Shown here: one piece after another, positions 1-12,800 of the stretch
Numbering within the stretch: position 1 is the stretch's first letter
Layout: each line of letters opens with the position of its first letter
The notes under the pieces: model-generated
What the model was told of the DNA's origin: nothing
Databases searched by the model: none
The model's input: the letters and a program-made list of their open reading frames with translations, nothing else
NCBI GenBank assembly: GCA_911728455.2
Contig: OU452233.1
Location: 18,874,426-18,938,425 of the forward strand
DNA: 64,000 nt
Origin: Marthasterias glacialis
Lineage: Eukaryota > Echinodermata > Asteroidea > Forcipulatida > Asteriidae
Direction: 5' to 3'
Translations under genes and position numbers: made by a program

Positions 1-1140
1 GATGGGGGGATCGGTAGCACTCCTCGCATATCGGCAGCAAACTCTGTTATCAAGTGTTGATGTTTAGCTTAGTTTTATCTTCTCTTGGTAGGTGCAAGAC
101 GCCTATCGCGAGCGGTTCGCGTGCTACATTGGCCCCAGCAAACCAACCACACGGATCGGGTGTCATGGCGGGGGCTTCAGTGAGCCGAATTCACCCATTC
201 AAACTAGACCCAGTGTACGCCTCAGTTAATAACCATATCAAGTGGTAACGACTGAAATACACACCGATTCCACTGCAGATACCTCTTGCAATTTCCATGA
301 TTTATTCGTTCTGGTTGCGTGAAACAAACATGTAAACACACTTACATGAGGTGCTGATGGGCAAATACAAAAAATGCATGTCGCAGAGGGCGCTATTCTT
401 CTTGTGTAAGCTTGAGCACAACCATTCAGGAAATGGAAAATAACTTCCCCAAAGATGTGTTTTTATATTATATTACATGGTTCCTTTTTATTTTATATTG
501 ATGTTCCCTGGACGTTACTGGTGAAATTCATGGCAATGATAATGACAAATATTACATGAAATGTAATCAAGTTCAAACGCTGTTTATAAAAACCTTTTTG
601 CGCCTAATTGAATGTAATCTGGAGAGTTTATTGAGTTACATTGATGGGAATAAATAACGGCTTGCTCTACTCCACTATCATGATAAAGTCAAGGACTGAA
701 GAAAAGGCGTTTTGGAAAGGTTCATTTATAGAAGTCAATTCGGTTGTTAACAAATCACAGATAAGTAACCATACAGATTCCTAAACTCACAATGAAGTTC
801 TTTTGAACGCTTTGAAATAGTAGCTAACACTGCTGTACAAATGCATATTGTTGACCGTATTGTTGTATTTGTTAAGATATGAATACAGGTAGATAAATAC
901 AGCTATCAGTGTTGAGAATGTACTGTTAGGCTAAGACAGAAGTTTGGAACTAAGATTCACTTCAGTCAACTGGATTAAGATACTACTTTGACCCCTCAAG
1001 TTGTGTGGTGTCATCGTCAGGGAAACGCCCGGGCTACAAAAGGGAATTTTGTGTAAATTTTATTTCGGTACCCCCAACTAAAACGGGTGTGCATGGTGGC
1101 AGGGCTCGCCGTAAACCCCGCGTTATTGATACGGTGGACT
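1..1140. other. Upstream non-coding DNA
   Basis: No gene is recognised here. The DNA is AT-rich with no open frame longer than about 65 codons, no domain and no clear repeat. It lies 0.6-1.7 kb upstream of the SoxB1 coding region, so distal promoter or enhancer function is possible, but no motif cluster stands out. The following stretch (to 1320) gains GC and holds a pyrimidine run of TTC units near 1180-1220. Confidence 0.5.
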
Positions 1141-1620
1141 TGATTGGCGCGTGGGCTACATGTCAGTCAAAGGGCAGGGGTTTTTTTTCTTCTTCGTCTT
1201 CTTCCTTTTTTTTTTTTTGCGTGCGCACACCTGCAACGCAGAGTTCAGCCTGTGTTTGAGTATGGTTGGCATGACAGGTCGACCCGAGTTGGTTAACTAT
1301 TCATAGCCCGTAAGAGGTGCATTCTGATTGGTCGGCTGCCTTGGTTGCTTTTTGTGCGTGCATTCAGGCTCTAAAAGGGAACACCCTTTCTGCTGCTTAC
1401 CATAACAAGGCAACCAATTATCACCGTGCACTACGTCACCTGTCAGCGCCGATGACATCAGCAACTGCTTGCTGCATAACAATAGAGCTTTGGTCGTCAA
1501 GAACGCCGGCGCTGATTGGCCAAAGCCCGACTAATTCTCTCACTGCCAATCAATTACACATGGACGTGATATCCAAAGTGGGCTAAAAATAACGAGGGCT
1601 TCACACAGAACAGTCGCATT
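1141..1620 (+). promoter_or_regulatory. SoxB1 promoter region
   Basis: Seen in the sequence: five CCAAT or inverted CCAAT (ATTGG) boxes at 1141-1147, 1325-1331, 1414-1418, 1513-1519 and 1546-1552; a CRE-like TGACATCA at 1453-1460; an ACGTCA half-site at 1433-1438 overlapping a CACCTG E-box at 1437-1442; a Sox-type AACAATAG at 1478-1485; a TATA-like CTAAAAATAA at 1583-1592; and an initiator-like ACAGTCG around 1610-1616. The TATA-like site lies about 28 bases before the A at 1612, the usual spacing. CCAAT boxes bound by NF-Y are known in vertebrate SOX2 and SOX3 promoters, so the layout fits the family. The transcription start at about 1612 is inferred, not measured. Confidence 0.65.
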
Positions 1621-1707
1621 CGAAGCGTAGCTCTCGTGCAAGGCAATTCACGTGCACTCTTCTTAAGTCTATACAATCAGTAATACCACAAAACACTCGG
1701 TGCTCAA
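1612..1707 (+). other. SoxB1: Inferred SoxB1 5' UTR
   Basis: The inferred leader runs from the initiator-like A at 1612 to the start codon and is about 96 bases long. It contains no upstream ATG, so the first ATG met is the SoxB1 start. It holds a CACGTG E-box at 1649-1654. The start codon context has C at -3, which is not optimal. No splice acceptor is needed to explain the leader, in keeping with a single-exon gene. Confidence 0.5.
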
Positions 1708-2670
1708 ATGTACAAGTCCACGTCGGACATGATGGAGCAGACTGAGTTGAAGCCGAATATCAGTGTAGCTGCTATGGCTAGCCCAACGCAGTCTATCAGT
1801 CAAGTACACATTGGCCAGCCCGGCACTCCCGTCAGCATGGTGGGTACACCCGGAACTCCTGGCAGCGGCGGTAAGAACATTCCAAATGACCGAGTCAAGC
1901 GGCCCATGAACGCCTTCATGGTGTGGTCGAGAGGACAGCGCCGTAAGATGGCCCAGGAGAACCCCAAGATGCACAACTCCGAGATCAGCAAACGACTGGG
2001 TGCTGAGTGGAAGTTGTTGTCTGACGAGCAGAAGCGACCGTTCATCGACGAGGCCAAACGGCTGCGGGCCGTACACATGAAGGAGCACCCCGACTACAAA
2101 TACCGGCCACGACGCAAGACGAAGACCCTGATGAAGAAGGACAAGTACGCTCTGCCAGGAATGATCTCTCCCGGACAAGGCCCACCAGGTATGCAGAGGC
2201 AAGTACCAGATGGGATGCAGGGTTACCACCATTTGAACGGTTACATGAACGGTGGCTACCCGATGATGCAGCACGAGCAGCTCCAACATTTACAGGCGCA
2301 CAGTTTCGGCAGCTCACAAATGGCTGGAAACGCAGGACTTCACCCCCGTTACGAGATGCCGGGGCAGCCCATCTACCAACCCATGACCTGCGCACCCACG
2401 GGGTCGTATCTGAACTCGGCCAGTTACTCCACACCGGCGTATGCCCAAATGCAACAGCAATCATCGAAATCTGAGCAAGGCTCGGACCGAGCAGCCGCCA
2501 TATCCGCGGCCCGGAACATCTCCAGTGATTCCCTCCGTGACATGATTAGTATGTACCTGCCTGACGGTAACGATCCCAACGCCCAGCAGAGACATGCGGC
2601 CATACAGGCTTACCAACAGAGCGTATCCAGCGCAGGAGTGAATGGAACTGTTCCTCTCACACACATGTAA
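1708..2670 (+). CDS. SoxB1: SoxB1 (Sox1/2/3-type) HMG-box transcription factor
   Basis: This single exon encodes a complete 320-residue protein. Sox1/2/3 factors bind ACAAT-type sites through an HMG box, bend DNA in the nucleus, and maintain pluripotent or early neuroectodermal states. The start [16 protein letters not shown] resembles the MYxMMETELKP start of vertebrate Sox2, which supports this ATG. The HMG box spans about residues 61-138 ([10 protein letters not shown] at 65-74, then the usual three-helix pattern to [11 protein letters not shown]). It is followed by the SoxB group tail [15 protein letters not shown] (137-151). The C-terminal half is rich in Met, Gln, Tyr and Ser, as in SoxB1 activation domains. 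The block [11 protein letters not shown] (275-285) and the end VPLTHM (315-320) mark SoxB1 rather than SoxB2. The length matches the family (about 310-400) and no intron is needed. The class call is firm; the exact orthologue name depends on species. Confidence 0.97.
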   Translation: MYKSTSDMMEQTELKPNISVAAMASPTQSISQVHIGQPGTPVSMVGTPGTPGSGGKNIPNDRVKRPMNAFMVWSRGQRRKMAQENPKMHNSEISKRLGAEWKLLSDEQKRPFIDEAKRLRAVHMKEHPDYKYRPRRKTKTLMKKDKYALPGMISPGQGPPGMQRQVPDGMQGYHHLNGYMNGGYPMMQHEQLQHLQAHSFGSSQMAGNAGLHPRYEMPGQPIYQPMTCAPTGSYLNSASYSTPAYAQMQQQSSKSEQGSDRAAAISAARNISSDSLRDMISMYLPDGNDPNAQQRHAAIQAYQQSVSSAGVNGTVPLTHM

Positions 2671-3654
2671 GATGTTGAACCCTCTCAAACTTATATACAA
2701 AACTGTTTTTTTTGTGATACAGGTAGTGAACGGGCAAACGCCATTTTTAAGACACTAGAACTTTGGACTAGCGTTGCTTCGTTTCACGCGGACATTTTGA
2801 GGCCAGATTGGCCAGTAATGGGAGTCTTCCCGCCCTTTTTTTTCTGTACGCAAACATGTACGGTTTTTTGTGACTGTTTACACGGGATCAAACTGATCCA
2901 TAGACGTGTGTTATTTTATACATAACGTTAACACGAGAAGTAATCCATTAATTATACTGTACCTTGAGTTTTGATTTTTTTTTAATGCCTCAGTTGTGGC
3001 CACTTTGTGTGTATATTTTGGCAACCACTTTATTGACTAAACGCGTGAAACACATTTTACAAATTTGGCGGTATTACTTACCTACGCAAAAGTTTGGTTT
3101 GTTTAAAATTTAAATTGCTGTTTGCAGTAGTGACAGACATTGTCTTGAGGAGAAACATTTCCACAAAATGCTACTAAAAACTTTCAAAAGCCTCTGAAGG
3201 TTTGTCAATTTATAATTTTTCCAGAGACTTTTTGTTAACTTTGTAATTGTCTGATTCAAGTTGTATGAGGGTATTAACCTAAAAAGATATTTTTGTATAT
3301 ATTTGCACTGTTGTAACTTGTTAAATATTTTTGCAATTTTTGAGACGCAGTCTCATTTTGTTGAAAATGGACCCTGCACCGATGGTTCAAATGGTGAAAT
3401 AAGAAGAAAAAAAATCCGAGTTTTAAAACATAGTTGTTTGTACAGAAGTTAACCAGAATTTGCGTTTTTTTGCCACAGGGAATTCCCCGTCCTTTGGCCG
3501 GTGAGCTTCAAGTTTTCGTTTTCAATGTGTCTATTATTTTGTATTTATGGGCATAAGAATTGCCGTTTATACTGATTTCAATGCCGCGTTGGGCATCCCC
3601 ATGCGGTTGCATTGTAAAGCCCGTCGCACTGTTCCCATTCATCGTGCCCGGCGC

Positions 3655-3748
3655 TAAATATTGTTTCACCGTTAAAGAACTATGGACTGTGTGGGGACAA
3701 TGGCGTTCTCTTTTCAATAATGGCGGGATCACAATGGAAACAATGCAT
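3655..3748. promoter_or_regulatory. Cluster of Sox-type binding sites in the SoxB1 3' region
   Basis: Four ACAAT-core sites lie within about 90 bases: ATTGTTT near 3659, ACAATGG at 3697-3703, ACAATGG at 3731-3737 and AACAATG at 3739-3745. At this base composition, about 0.3 would be expected by chance on both strands. ACAATGG is the preferred core of SoxB proteins. The patch is also richer in GC than its flanks. An autoregulatory or cross-regulatory element is inferred; binding is not shown by sequence alone. Confidence 0.45.
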
Positions 3749-4157
3749 TTAGACGAGGGAACCCCTCGCCTTGTTGGTTCTGACTTCACTTAAGTTCTAG
3801 CTCAAAGTACATCATCGTAAATTGAGTTGAATTGAAATGATCGAGTTAACAATCAACAGGGTGAGAAGGTTTTCGATATAAACGGTGCTTCGCTTTCAAT
3901 TTCAGCGGTGCACGTAACAAGTAATTTAGTTCGTAGTTTTTAAAATATACTTTGGGTGGTTTTTTTTAAGGGATTGCTTGCCATTTTTCCCATTTATTTC
4001 TTGACTGACGCTAAAAAAAAAAACGGGATAGTAATTTTTTATCGGGAAATCTAGCTAGCTAGTTATCTTTACATGTTACTAACATATTTTCAATTAAAAT
4101 TTTCTGAAATTTGATTTTCAAAGTTCTACTTCAAATGACTACTTTTTGTCTTAAGGA

Positions 4158-4163
4158 AATAAA
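4158..4163 (+). terminator. Candidate poly(A) signal 1
   Basis: AATAAA is followed within 10-30 bases by a GT-rich stretch (CTGTGTGCC and TGTATGTC), the usual arrangement for cleavage. It is the first canonical hexamer after the SoxB1 stop codon and would give a 3' UTR of about 1.5 kb. Confidence 0.5.
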
Positions 4164-4325
4164 CGGGCTGTGTGCCACTGTATGTCAGGGTAAAAACTGG
4201 TATTCTTGTCTATTATTTGCTCACTTTTTCATTTTAATTCTCGAATCACCTGCATTTATTTTACAGTTGTCCCGAAACTTTGTCCTGTTTTATATTTGTG
4301 TCCGCTTTATATTTAACAAACTTTG

Positions 4326-4331
4326 AATAAA
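4326..4331 (+). terminator. Candidate poly(A) signal 2
   Basis: AATAAA is followed by TGTAGATGTTTCGGTGG, a GT-rich downstream element. It could be used as an alternative to the upstream hexamer at 4158. Confidence 0.4.
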
Positions 4332-4585
4332 TTCATGTAGATGTTTCGGTGGACATTGATTTGTCAAGTCACACTTTACCTTAAGTCGACAGGAAAATAT
4401 TTGCAATTTTGATGCTTTTGGAAATTATGGAATTGCGTTCCAGCGCGTTCTATGGAAAGAACTTTTAATACACTCATATTCATATTTATCAAAAAACAAT
4501 GTATAGATTTAGTTTATTTGAAATAGGCTGTAATGGATTTATTATACAGCTCACAGTTTGACTTGATATTGAAGCATTTGGGCTT

Positions 4586-4595
4586 TGTAAATAAA
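4586..4595 (+). terminator. PUF site overlapping candidate poly(A) signal 3
   Basis: TGTAAATA (4586-4593), which fits the PUF/Pumilio consensus UGUANAUA, overlaps the hexamer AATAAA at 4590-4595. A T-run follows. If this site ended the mRNA, PUF binding could interfere with or mark 3'-end formation. A further AATAAATAAA lies at 4851-4860. Confidence 0.35.
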
Positions 4596-4620
4596 TGGAT
4601 TTTTTTTTTGAAAGTATTTT

Positions 4621-7600
4621 TCAATACAGATATTCACGTCTGATATTTGCCATCAATTATTTTTTATTTTGGTGGGGTTTGGCAAATTGTTTATATCAAC
4701 TCACTGCTCTTATATCTGGTAGGCTTTTATTTGACGTTGCAAGGGACATCATTTCTTTGATAATTGTGGAGGTCTGCGTGCTATTGTAAATTTCCTTTAG
4801 TATACAAGACTTACTCGTTGCCTTGGATACCGTCGGATAATGATAATGAAAATAAATAAATAATGTTTACAAAAATCAAGGTGATGAGAAAATTTATTAA
4901 TGTTTTATAATGGAAATATTTATACACGGTTGGTTAGCCTGAAGAAAAGTATCAATGCATCAAAACCCTCCGTTGTAAGCTAGGCATTTCAGTTGAAACA
5001 AAATATAAAAGGAATTCACTTTCAAACAAAATTCAATCCAGTATGTGGTGGTGAAAGAAAATGATTTATTAACGATAACGTCGTGGATTGCTGCACCAAG
5101 CCACTTCTCATCGGCTATGCCCGAGTGACCCCCAGTCGCCTGCAGCCCAGGCGGAGTATCACCCCGCTAATAATCCAGCGCGCCAAAACATATGTTTTGG
5201 CGGGAGATGAACGTGGAAGTCGGGACTCGCAAAATGTAAGAGTGATTACCATCACAGCATATAATTTTGGCTTGAAAGTTGTTACATCATCTGGTAATGG
5301 TTGTGCACACAGCGGTATACATTATGAGCTACAATACCTAAGCAGAATTATGAAGGCAATTGATGTAGTTGGTAAAATCAAGTGGGATTTCTGTTTAATT
5401 TGCGATGTGGTTACAAATATGTTACGATTAGAGGTAACAAGAATTGATTTTGTAAATGCATCGAACTTTCCAACTTGAAAGCCGGTATTGAACACCGTTT
5501 CCCTCCTATCTGTTCCATTTTATCGACAAGAAATTTTTTTTAAGGAAAAGGATAAACATCAACAACACTGTTGACATACAATGTAACGCCACTGGGATTC
5601 AAATATAAAACGTAGACTGACATTTATTCGTAAAGATATTTGTCAAGAAACTAGTAAGTGGACATGTTTTTCGTTTGTTTGTTTTTGTTTGTTTGTTTTA
5701 CTTTAATTAGGTGCCTACTTTCCCATCGATTTATGGCACATTTGTTTCTTGATATTTTATACAAAAAGTACTTTGAATACATTATCCAAAGCAAAAGGTT
5801 TGTTAATAAAAGTTAATTATTCGGGAATAATTTACAATCGATTTGGAGTTTGAAATAACATTTTGGTTAATCGAGGCGACAATGGTGACATTGTTCAAAT
5901 GTTGTAGTTTGGTTTCAGGGATGCACACCGACCATTACGATTGTCACCCCGGCGGCATTTCATGTCCGACTCCGTTGTTGTATCTTTTTCAACCGTTGTG
6001 AAAATGTGCAATTCGAAATTGACAAGAATTCTCTGTCTAGTCTGGCCCCTGGGGTCGAAGCCCCGCCGTCTCCCTCCCGCATGCTAAATTGTCTTGTTAC
6101 GCTCGAGAGTGAAAACGACGGCTCGAAACTATGGGATTGATGATTGTTTTATTGATTTAGTTGTTTCGGGGACGTTGCGTTAATTTACCAGCGCACTGGG
6201 ATTTTGTCACTTGACAACGGGTGGATGATTCGTTAGCGCCCGGGGGGCCTGAAGACTTGTTAGTGGGTCTTGTTGCTCGTACCCAAACGAGTTTTGCCCT
6301 AATTTCAGTTTGTATACTGAAGTGCAAACTTTGCTTGATGTGTGTTCGGCACGCCGATAGATCATTGAACTCCAAACGTAGGCTGATCTCGCTGCTCTTG
6401 TTTACCGACCCAATTGTTTGAACGAATACCAGTTCAATGTGTTCCACAAACAATACATTTACATATAGGTCGACCTAATGTTTGTCTTTTATATAGGACC
6501 TTCAAAATACGTGGTGGCATTATGATTGTACAAAGCAAATCATGTACAATGTATACGAATACTGTCTGTGCGAAAGTACCATATTCCATTGAACACATGT
6601 TAAATTGTTTTATGAGCTGAAATCATAAAAAATCAATGATTTCATATACTATAAGGACACGTGCAAACGTGAATCACCATGTGCTCAGTGTAGTAACTGT
6701 TCACAGTGAGAAAACAATATTCATTAACAGTTGGTTCCAGACTGGGTGGGTAGATGGTTGGTTGATTGTTTATCCATTTTGTGACAAATACGGGCCCAAG
6801 CTCATGGCGTTATCTTCGACAAAAGTCTGTGCTTTACAAACTGCAGAATTCTCGGCGTATACTGGGCACTGTAAGCGACAGATTCCCCGGGCAGCAGGAA
6901 TTTGACCACGGTTGTTTTCAAAGCAAAAGGCTAGTCTATGATTTTGAATAAAACGTTTTTCATATTCGAGTGTTGAGTCTCTCTTGAAAAGTATTAAATA
7001 TTGTATGTTTCTTTCAGGCCGTTAAAAAAAATTGGGGGGGGGGGGGGGGTGGTTGGTGGAGATGATGGTGGGGGGGGGGGGGTTGACCTGGTCGATCACC
7101 TGAGTTGGTATAAATATTGTCTGCTCATTATATTATGTATGAATTTCAAAACATGTATTTTAGGGCTCCTAGTAAATCGATTTTTTCCTCTCTAAAAGTA
7201 TTTCTGTTGAGAGAAAATAAACCACTCCGACTTTGATTGTTACAGATATGGAAATGCAAGTAAGGATTTTATAACAAAAAAAAATGAAAATTAAATAATG
7301 TGTTGGCAGGACGTTATGTCGACGCCAAGCTGTTACGTTTCATGTTTATTTATCAGGTCCATGTTATATGACAATCTAGTGCTACATTTGACGTTGTTTA
7401 CGTTATCTATCGTCTGATGGTTGTACGCAAGCGGTGTTTGCGCCAGTAAGGCCTAGGTAATTAGTTGCGTCAAACAAGTAAGCGCGCCACTAAAAGGGGA
7501 CTTCATTAGCTACTGGAATTGCTTTGATTAAAACCATGATTGGTTAGAATAAAAAAAAATTCGATCTGTTATCCGATGGTATGGGTTTCTTATTATGAAG

Positions 7601-9840
7601 TTGAATGTGGCATAAAACAAGTCAAGGTATACATGCATGCAGATCCGACTCAACATCGTTACCATTTTAGAGATAATGGTTTTGAATCGGGTGTTTCTTT
7701 TGTTTTATATCATGCCACAAAACAAAGCAATTTAAGCATGAATCCATTTACCTTAAGACATGGGCACCAAATATTGCTTAGCTGTACATAAGACGGGGAC
7801 CAGGTCCAACAATGTAAACAATATGACATTAGCTGGTAACTGGTTTTTGTTAGGCAAGATATTTCCACGCTGAGCGAGTTCTGGTGCTCGTTTGTGGTTC
7901 TTGAATTCTGAAGATAACGATGGACAGAAACACGAAGTCGCGAGTAGGCCTTTCACCTGACTATACCGTAACACACGATGACCGTGTGTTCTGTGAAAAG
8001 ACGAGTCAGATTCAACATCGGCGTGAATGCAGACAGTCAACGCAGTGTTGTTTTTCTTTTGCCTTGTGTGGTGGATTTAGACGTCATTGACAGGGGACTT
8101 TTTTCCCCAGCATAAAATACGCAAATATTTTCCGATCACAACACCATCTGTGTCTATTTCTTGCCTGTGTCGCATATGTTGTTCCTAGACCAAAGGTCAC
8201 GGTATTTTCTCAGATGAACGAAATGGGCAAATGTACTCGTGAAGCGTTATTCTTGGTCAACCAACAAACCAAATTGTTGAAAGCACCCTTGGTAAATAGT
8301 GTGGTTTCAAGCAATGTGGCGGATGAAGATGTACTTGTAGTATCACTAAAGTCAAAATACAAATCAAGCATTTTTTTTTGAACGCACTTCAGATGAAAAT
8401 ATGGATAATGTGGTTTCGTTTGACCTGACTCATTCCTTCCTGCCATGTACGTCTTGTTCCCTAAATACATTTGCAATCATGAACACTGAATCTTGTTGTT
8501 TAAAGTTGGCGCCATACTATTTTTCTTATCTAGCCTCGGTTTGATGTACGTGGATGGGTCAAACCCAAGATGGCTCACCCATTTTGGTATACATGAACTT
8601 GTTATCTCAAATCGTAGTTAGTTAATTCGTTTTTAAGTACGCCGTCCACTTCTTTCTCCCCACAGATTGGAAACCGAAATAATAAAAGGACTTCCAAATA
8701 AAAAGAAATGAACAAATTAAGCTCTTTTGTGATTTCAAACGTGACTAGGTTCGTCAAAATACTAGTTCTGGAAATAAATATTTTATGCAACTTTCTTTAT
8801 AGTGTATCTGTAAAATAAAGTGCAATCATGCATGACACAATAATAAGCAAAAAAGATATATAATTTAGACTGCAAAGATACAACTTTGAATTGTAATATG
8901 AGATTGAATGATAAACATGACCAGGTTCTGATGGACATCAGTTGAAAATCCAATAAAAGACAAGTGATTTACGCCGAAAGACTTCTTCAATTTAACAAAC
9001 CAATTCTAGGCGACCCCTTTTTTTACCAGAAAGTTATGCAAAATGTAAAACAAAATGTTCATGTTGTCGTTGGAGGTGAATCCCGCGTCTTAAAGTATTT
9101 AACAAGACAGGTGGCTGTAATTTAGGATTTCGCGCGTTGAGCTGCAGAGAGGGTTTACCTCGGTGTCAGTAGTAAACCATGATATTAAGATGTTTTATTC
9201 ACACACGGATATGAACACTAGCATGGAGAGAGAAAGCAGTGCAGTGGTGTGGAGTCGCTTGGAGCAGGTGACATTTAAAGGTGAACTCTAAACATTCCCG
9301 TCACCTGGAGGATTTTCTGAAATTGTCAACATGTTTTTGTTTTAATATGGCGTTAAACAGAAAAATGTTGCTTGTTACGCACGTGCTAAGTAGATTACGT
9401 TGGGAGCCGTTGAAAGACGGTATGAAACACGTGACGGTTTAGCTGGTTACCTTTTTGCTTAGCAATAATTGCCAATGTTAAGCAGAGAATTGTGTTTTAT
9501 GTGACGCATATTTATTTATTCAATTGGGCCTTGAAGGCTGCAAAGTTGCTCACTTCCGTCTTTGTCATCCAGGTGTGGTACTACCTGTAGGCCTATGTTA
9601 CGACAGGGTGGTTGAATGGAGTTGAGAGCCTCACGGTGAGATATTATATACCGGTATCTTCTTGCGATTAATCAGAATGTTTACTTTGCATCGACGTTTC
9701 CATGGTGATAGATTAAACTATCATTTAGACTTCATCGGCGTGGTCATCTCAACTGGTTGTCAAAATAACTGTGTTGCACGTAGAAAATGTCCATATAGAT
9801 CCGCCGAGCCTGTTGTTATAATTGATGGGCGCTATTTTTG
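4621..9840. other. Intergenic DNA downstream of SoxB1
   Basis: No gene is recognised. The open frames are all under 135 codons and without a domain. Simple sequence includes a GTTT run at 5673-5699 and G tracts of 16 and 13 bases at 7034-7049 and 7070-7082. A GC-richer patch at about 6040-6260 could be regulatory. A palindromic TAGGCCTA lies at 9588-9595, and CGACGTTTC (GAAACGTCG type on the minus strand) at 9692-9700. Confidence 0.45.
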
Positions 9841-12800
9841 GTCAGCAGATGTATAAAAATAAAAATAAAAAAAATAAATAAAAAAAGAGACATTCGTCAT
9901 TTCTTATACTTTCTCATATTTTACATCAATGTAGTTCTCTAAAATTGTCAAAAATGATGATGCGCTGAGAAAAATCCGTTTTAGTATAAACTTCATGTTA
10001 TGTTGTCTATTTGTATTTGTATTTTCTGATAACGTTGTTTTGGTATAAAACATGACGGGGGAGCTATTTAAATGTTGCTATTGATTAATTTTAAACTGTG
10101 GTTCGTCATGTAATGCAGGTGAAATACCAAACGTACATTCCTGCGGTTTAGCAGACTTGGTGGTCGAAGAATTGGTGGTCGAAGAACTACTTTGAAATTA
10201 TACAAATCCTCATCAAAAAAATATGTGGAACTAACATTTGATAATGCAAATTTGTCGGTTGAGTGGGTCATGGTACTATCATTGGATTGACTCTCAAAAA
10301 ATCCAGGAAAGTGGGGGAATGACCGAGAAAGGTGTAAAATAACTGCAACTGTTTTGTTTCTGCAACTGTATTGTGTTGAACTGTTGAACCAGATGGCATG
10401 GTACCCGCCTTGAAGCTGTCGGAAGCGCTCCTTTAATACCTCTCAAGATAGAAAATGATTAATTTTGCCGTATAACCTTGCTTAGGAGCAATTACTGTGA
10501 GGCACTTGCTCACAAGGCGTTGTTCCTTTGTCCTAGTTCTCACAGTAACAATGGTGGTTGCTGTTGATACTGTTTCGTCACAATAGGGCTTTTGTTCTCC
10601 CGTCGTATGATGCTGAATTTTTTACTCAATTTTGTTTCATTCCAGGGTTGGTTGGCGTTACGGGTTGCTTTATGGCTCTAGGTCGCTGGGAATATAGCTT
10701 GTTTAACTTGAAGTCGCGTCAGAGCAGCGCCAAGTTGAAATGTTCTTAAATGTCAGCTAAATGAGGTAAGTTTTTTGTTCAACCATGGCATGAATCATCT
10801 TCTCATTTTGTGTTTATGTTGTGAAAGTATGGAAGCGCTTTTTGATTGGTAAAGTTTATCTTGTGATAGGCCTAATCACATATCTTGTTCATGAGTTTAT
10901 TATTTTAAGGGATGACGGTCCCTCGTTTTTATTCAGTTTTGATTAAAGCCTCTGACATTCAAATTGTTGGCAATCATAAAAATGAGGGCACGTGTTTTGT
11001 GAGGTTTTTATATAATATTGTCTTTTTAAAACTCTCATGAAAATATGCAAATAACAAAAAAAAGCAAAACAAATCATGTTTCAAAATGTTTCCATAACTC
11101 GGCGCATCCAACACACCGAATAAGCCTAAATAAGTACAATACATTTTTTTATATATTTTATTTTTATTATCTTTCCCTGATGACGTACCTTGATCATTTA
11201 AATGTTATTATAAAAACATTCAACATGAAATTCACAATTATTTTTTTACTTTGGTATGCACATTTTTTCACAAGAAATTGAATACATCAAAAAAAATTAC
11301 ATTGCAAAGAACTATGACACACTGTGATATGGTCTCGTGTACCATAGCGTCTGTGGAGATTCATTTAATGAGTTCCTCGCCAAAAGTACAAAACAGTTTC
11401 GTAATGTGGAATAAATTGCCTATTAAGAATGTCATCCCATAGTATTTGGGAATGGAGACGAAGCTTCCAAGTTTCTCTATCGGCTCCCTTCTGAGAACCG
11501 CCCGGTAATTCTATATATTTCACCGTATCGCTTTAAACCCACGCGTCCTCCAAACCACCTCTGCGCCCCAGTGTTGATTTTCAATTCTACCAACCAAAAA
11601 AAGACTGTTTTACTGTTGCCGTTATAGATGCTCCCAAAAAAGGTGACATACGACGGTTAAAAACGATCAAGTTAATTGAATCGTTACTGTGTAGCACCCA
11701 TCACCATGTGGTAACATCTATTTCGATTATCTGCATGAGACATGCTGAATTTTTATCACCAATGTCAAAAAATTAACTCAATTGGAAGCACAGTTCCACC
11801 GGGACAAATTTGGTCGTGCTACAATTAACTCTGGCAGACACACGGATGGAGTAGTTCCCTTGACGAGCATCTTCTCCCTGTTCAGAACGACTGGCTTGGG
11901 TGACATTGTGGTTGGGGCATGATTCCTCATCCGTGGAAATGCTACAAGTGCTCCACGACTCCTGGGGATTTAGATGTTGTTTTGGTCTAAAATTACTTAT
12001 AGTATCTCCGAATATGCTGAGAAATGGCATCGCTTTTAGTGCAGTTTTTTGTTTACTTAAAGAGAAGTAAACTTTGAAAACCTACGTCTTCAATGTTTGA
12101 AATATTTAAACATGGTTGTTTTTAAAGGAATTTTACTTAAGATTTTTATAGACACTATTTAGTTAATTGAATGGGATTGGTGTATTGTAATTAAATCCTT
12201 TAATATCGCCGTGCATTTGTATATATATATATGATGTCATAAAATATCTCTGTATGAAAATTGTAATTATGAATTCTGCAAATTCATACAATTAGCTTGA
12301 ATGAAATGAAGCGTGAGATAATGGGGGAAGTCGTATCGGGTAAGGTAATTATGTCATGATGAGCTTTGCAATAAAAACATACCGTCAAATGAAGACTACG
12401 TACACTCCGAATGAAACGTCAGGAACTCAAGCAAGAGTGCTCACATCCATACAAGCCATACCTCACACACGAAAATAATTATTTACCTTAAAACCCTTAA
12501 AATATACCAAAGAAGCTATTTTTTTTTAAATGCATTCTAATTATTAAAACACAGAACCTATTTTAATGTCGTTTAAGTTACAGGCAAAACCAGAGTAGGG
12601 AAACAGACGAACTTCTTGAAGAGCTAAACCCCAAAACAAACAAATACATTAATAAACAAACAAACAAAAATGCAAAGACCCCCAGAAATCCACATTTTTA
12701 TCAGTGCAATATTCCACTGACGAAGTCTCCCTCGCACGATGTGAAAGTGTTTTGACACGATGCTGGAGTGTGTTGACTTTACTGCCGTGTTTTAAAAAAA

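Larger units (their letters stand above)
2671..4620 (+). other. SoxB1: Inferred SoxB1 3' UTR
   Basis: The stretch after the stop codon is T-rich on the + strand and has no long open frame, as expected of a long 3' UTR. There is no AATAAA before 4158. Candidate poly(A) signals follow at 4158-4163, 4326-4331 and 4590-4595. A PUF/Pumilio element TGTATATA lies at 3294-3301, and a second, TGTAAATA (4586-4593), overlaps the last signal. A GC-richer patch at about 3560-3790 carries Sox-type sites and is listed separately. Short open frames inside this stretch are unlikely to be genes. The 3' end is uncertain by about 450 bases. Confidence 0.6.

Noticed and set aside
1669-2464. Long minus-strand open frames (206 and 140 codons) across SoxB1
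   Set aside because: They are antisense shadows of the GC-rich SoxB1 exon, without a domain.
3508-3793. Overlapping frames of 93 and 77 codons on both strands
   Set aside because: They lie in the inferred SoxB1 3' UTR and have no domain; better explained by a GC-richer regulatory patch.
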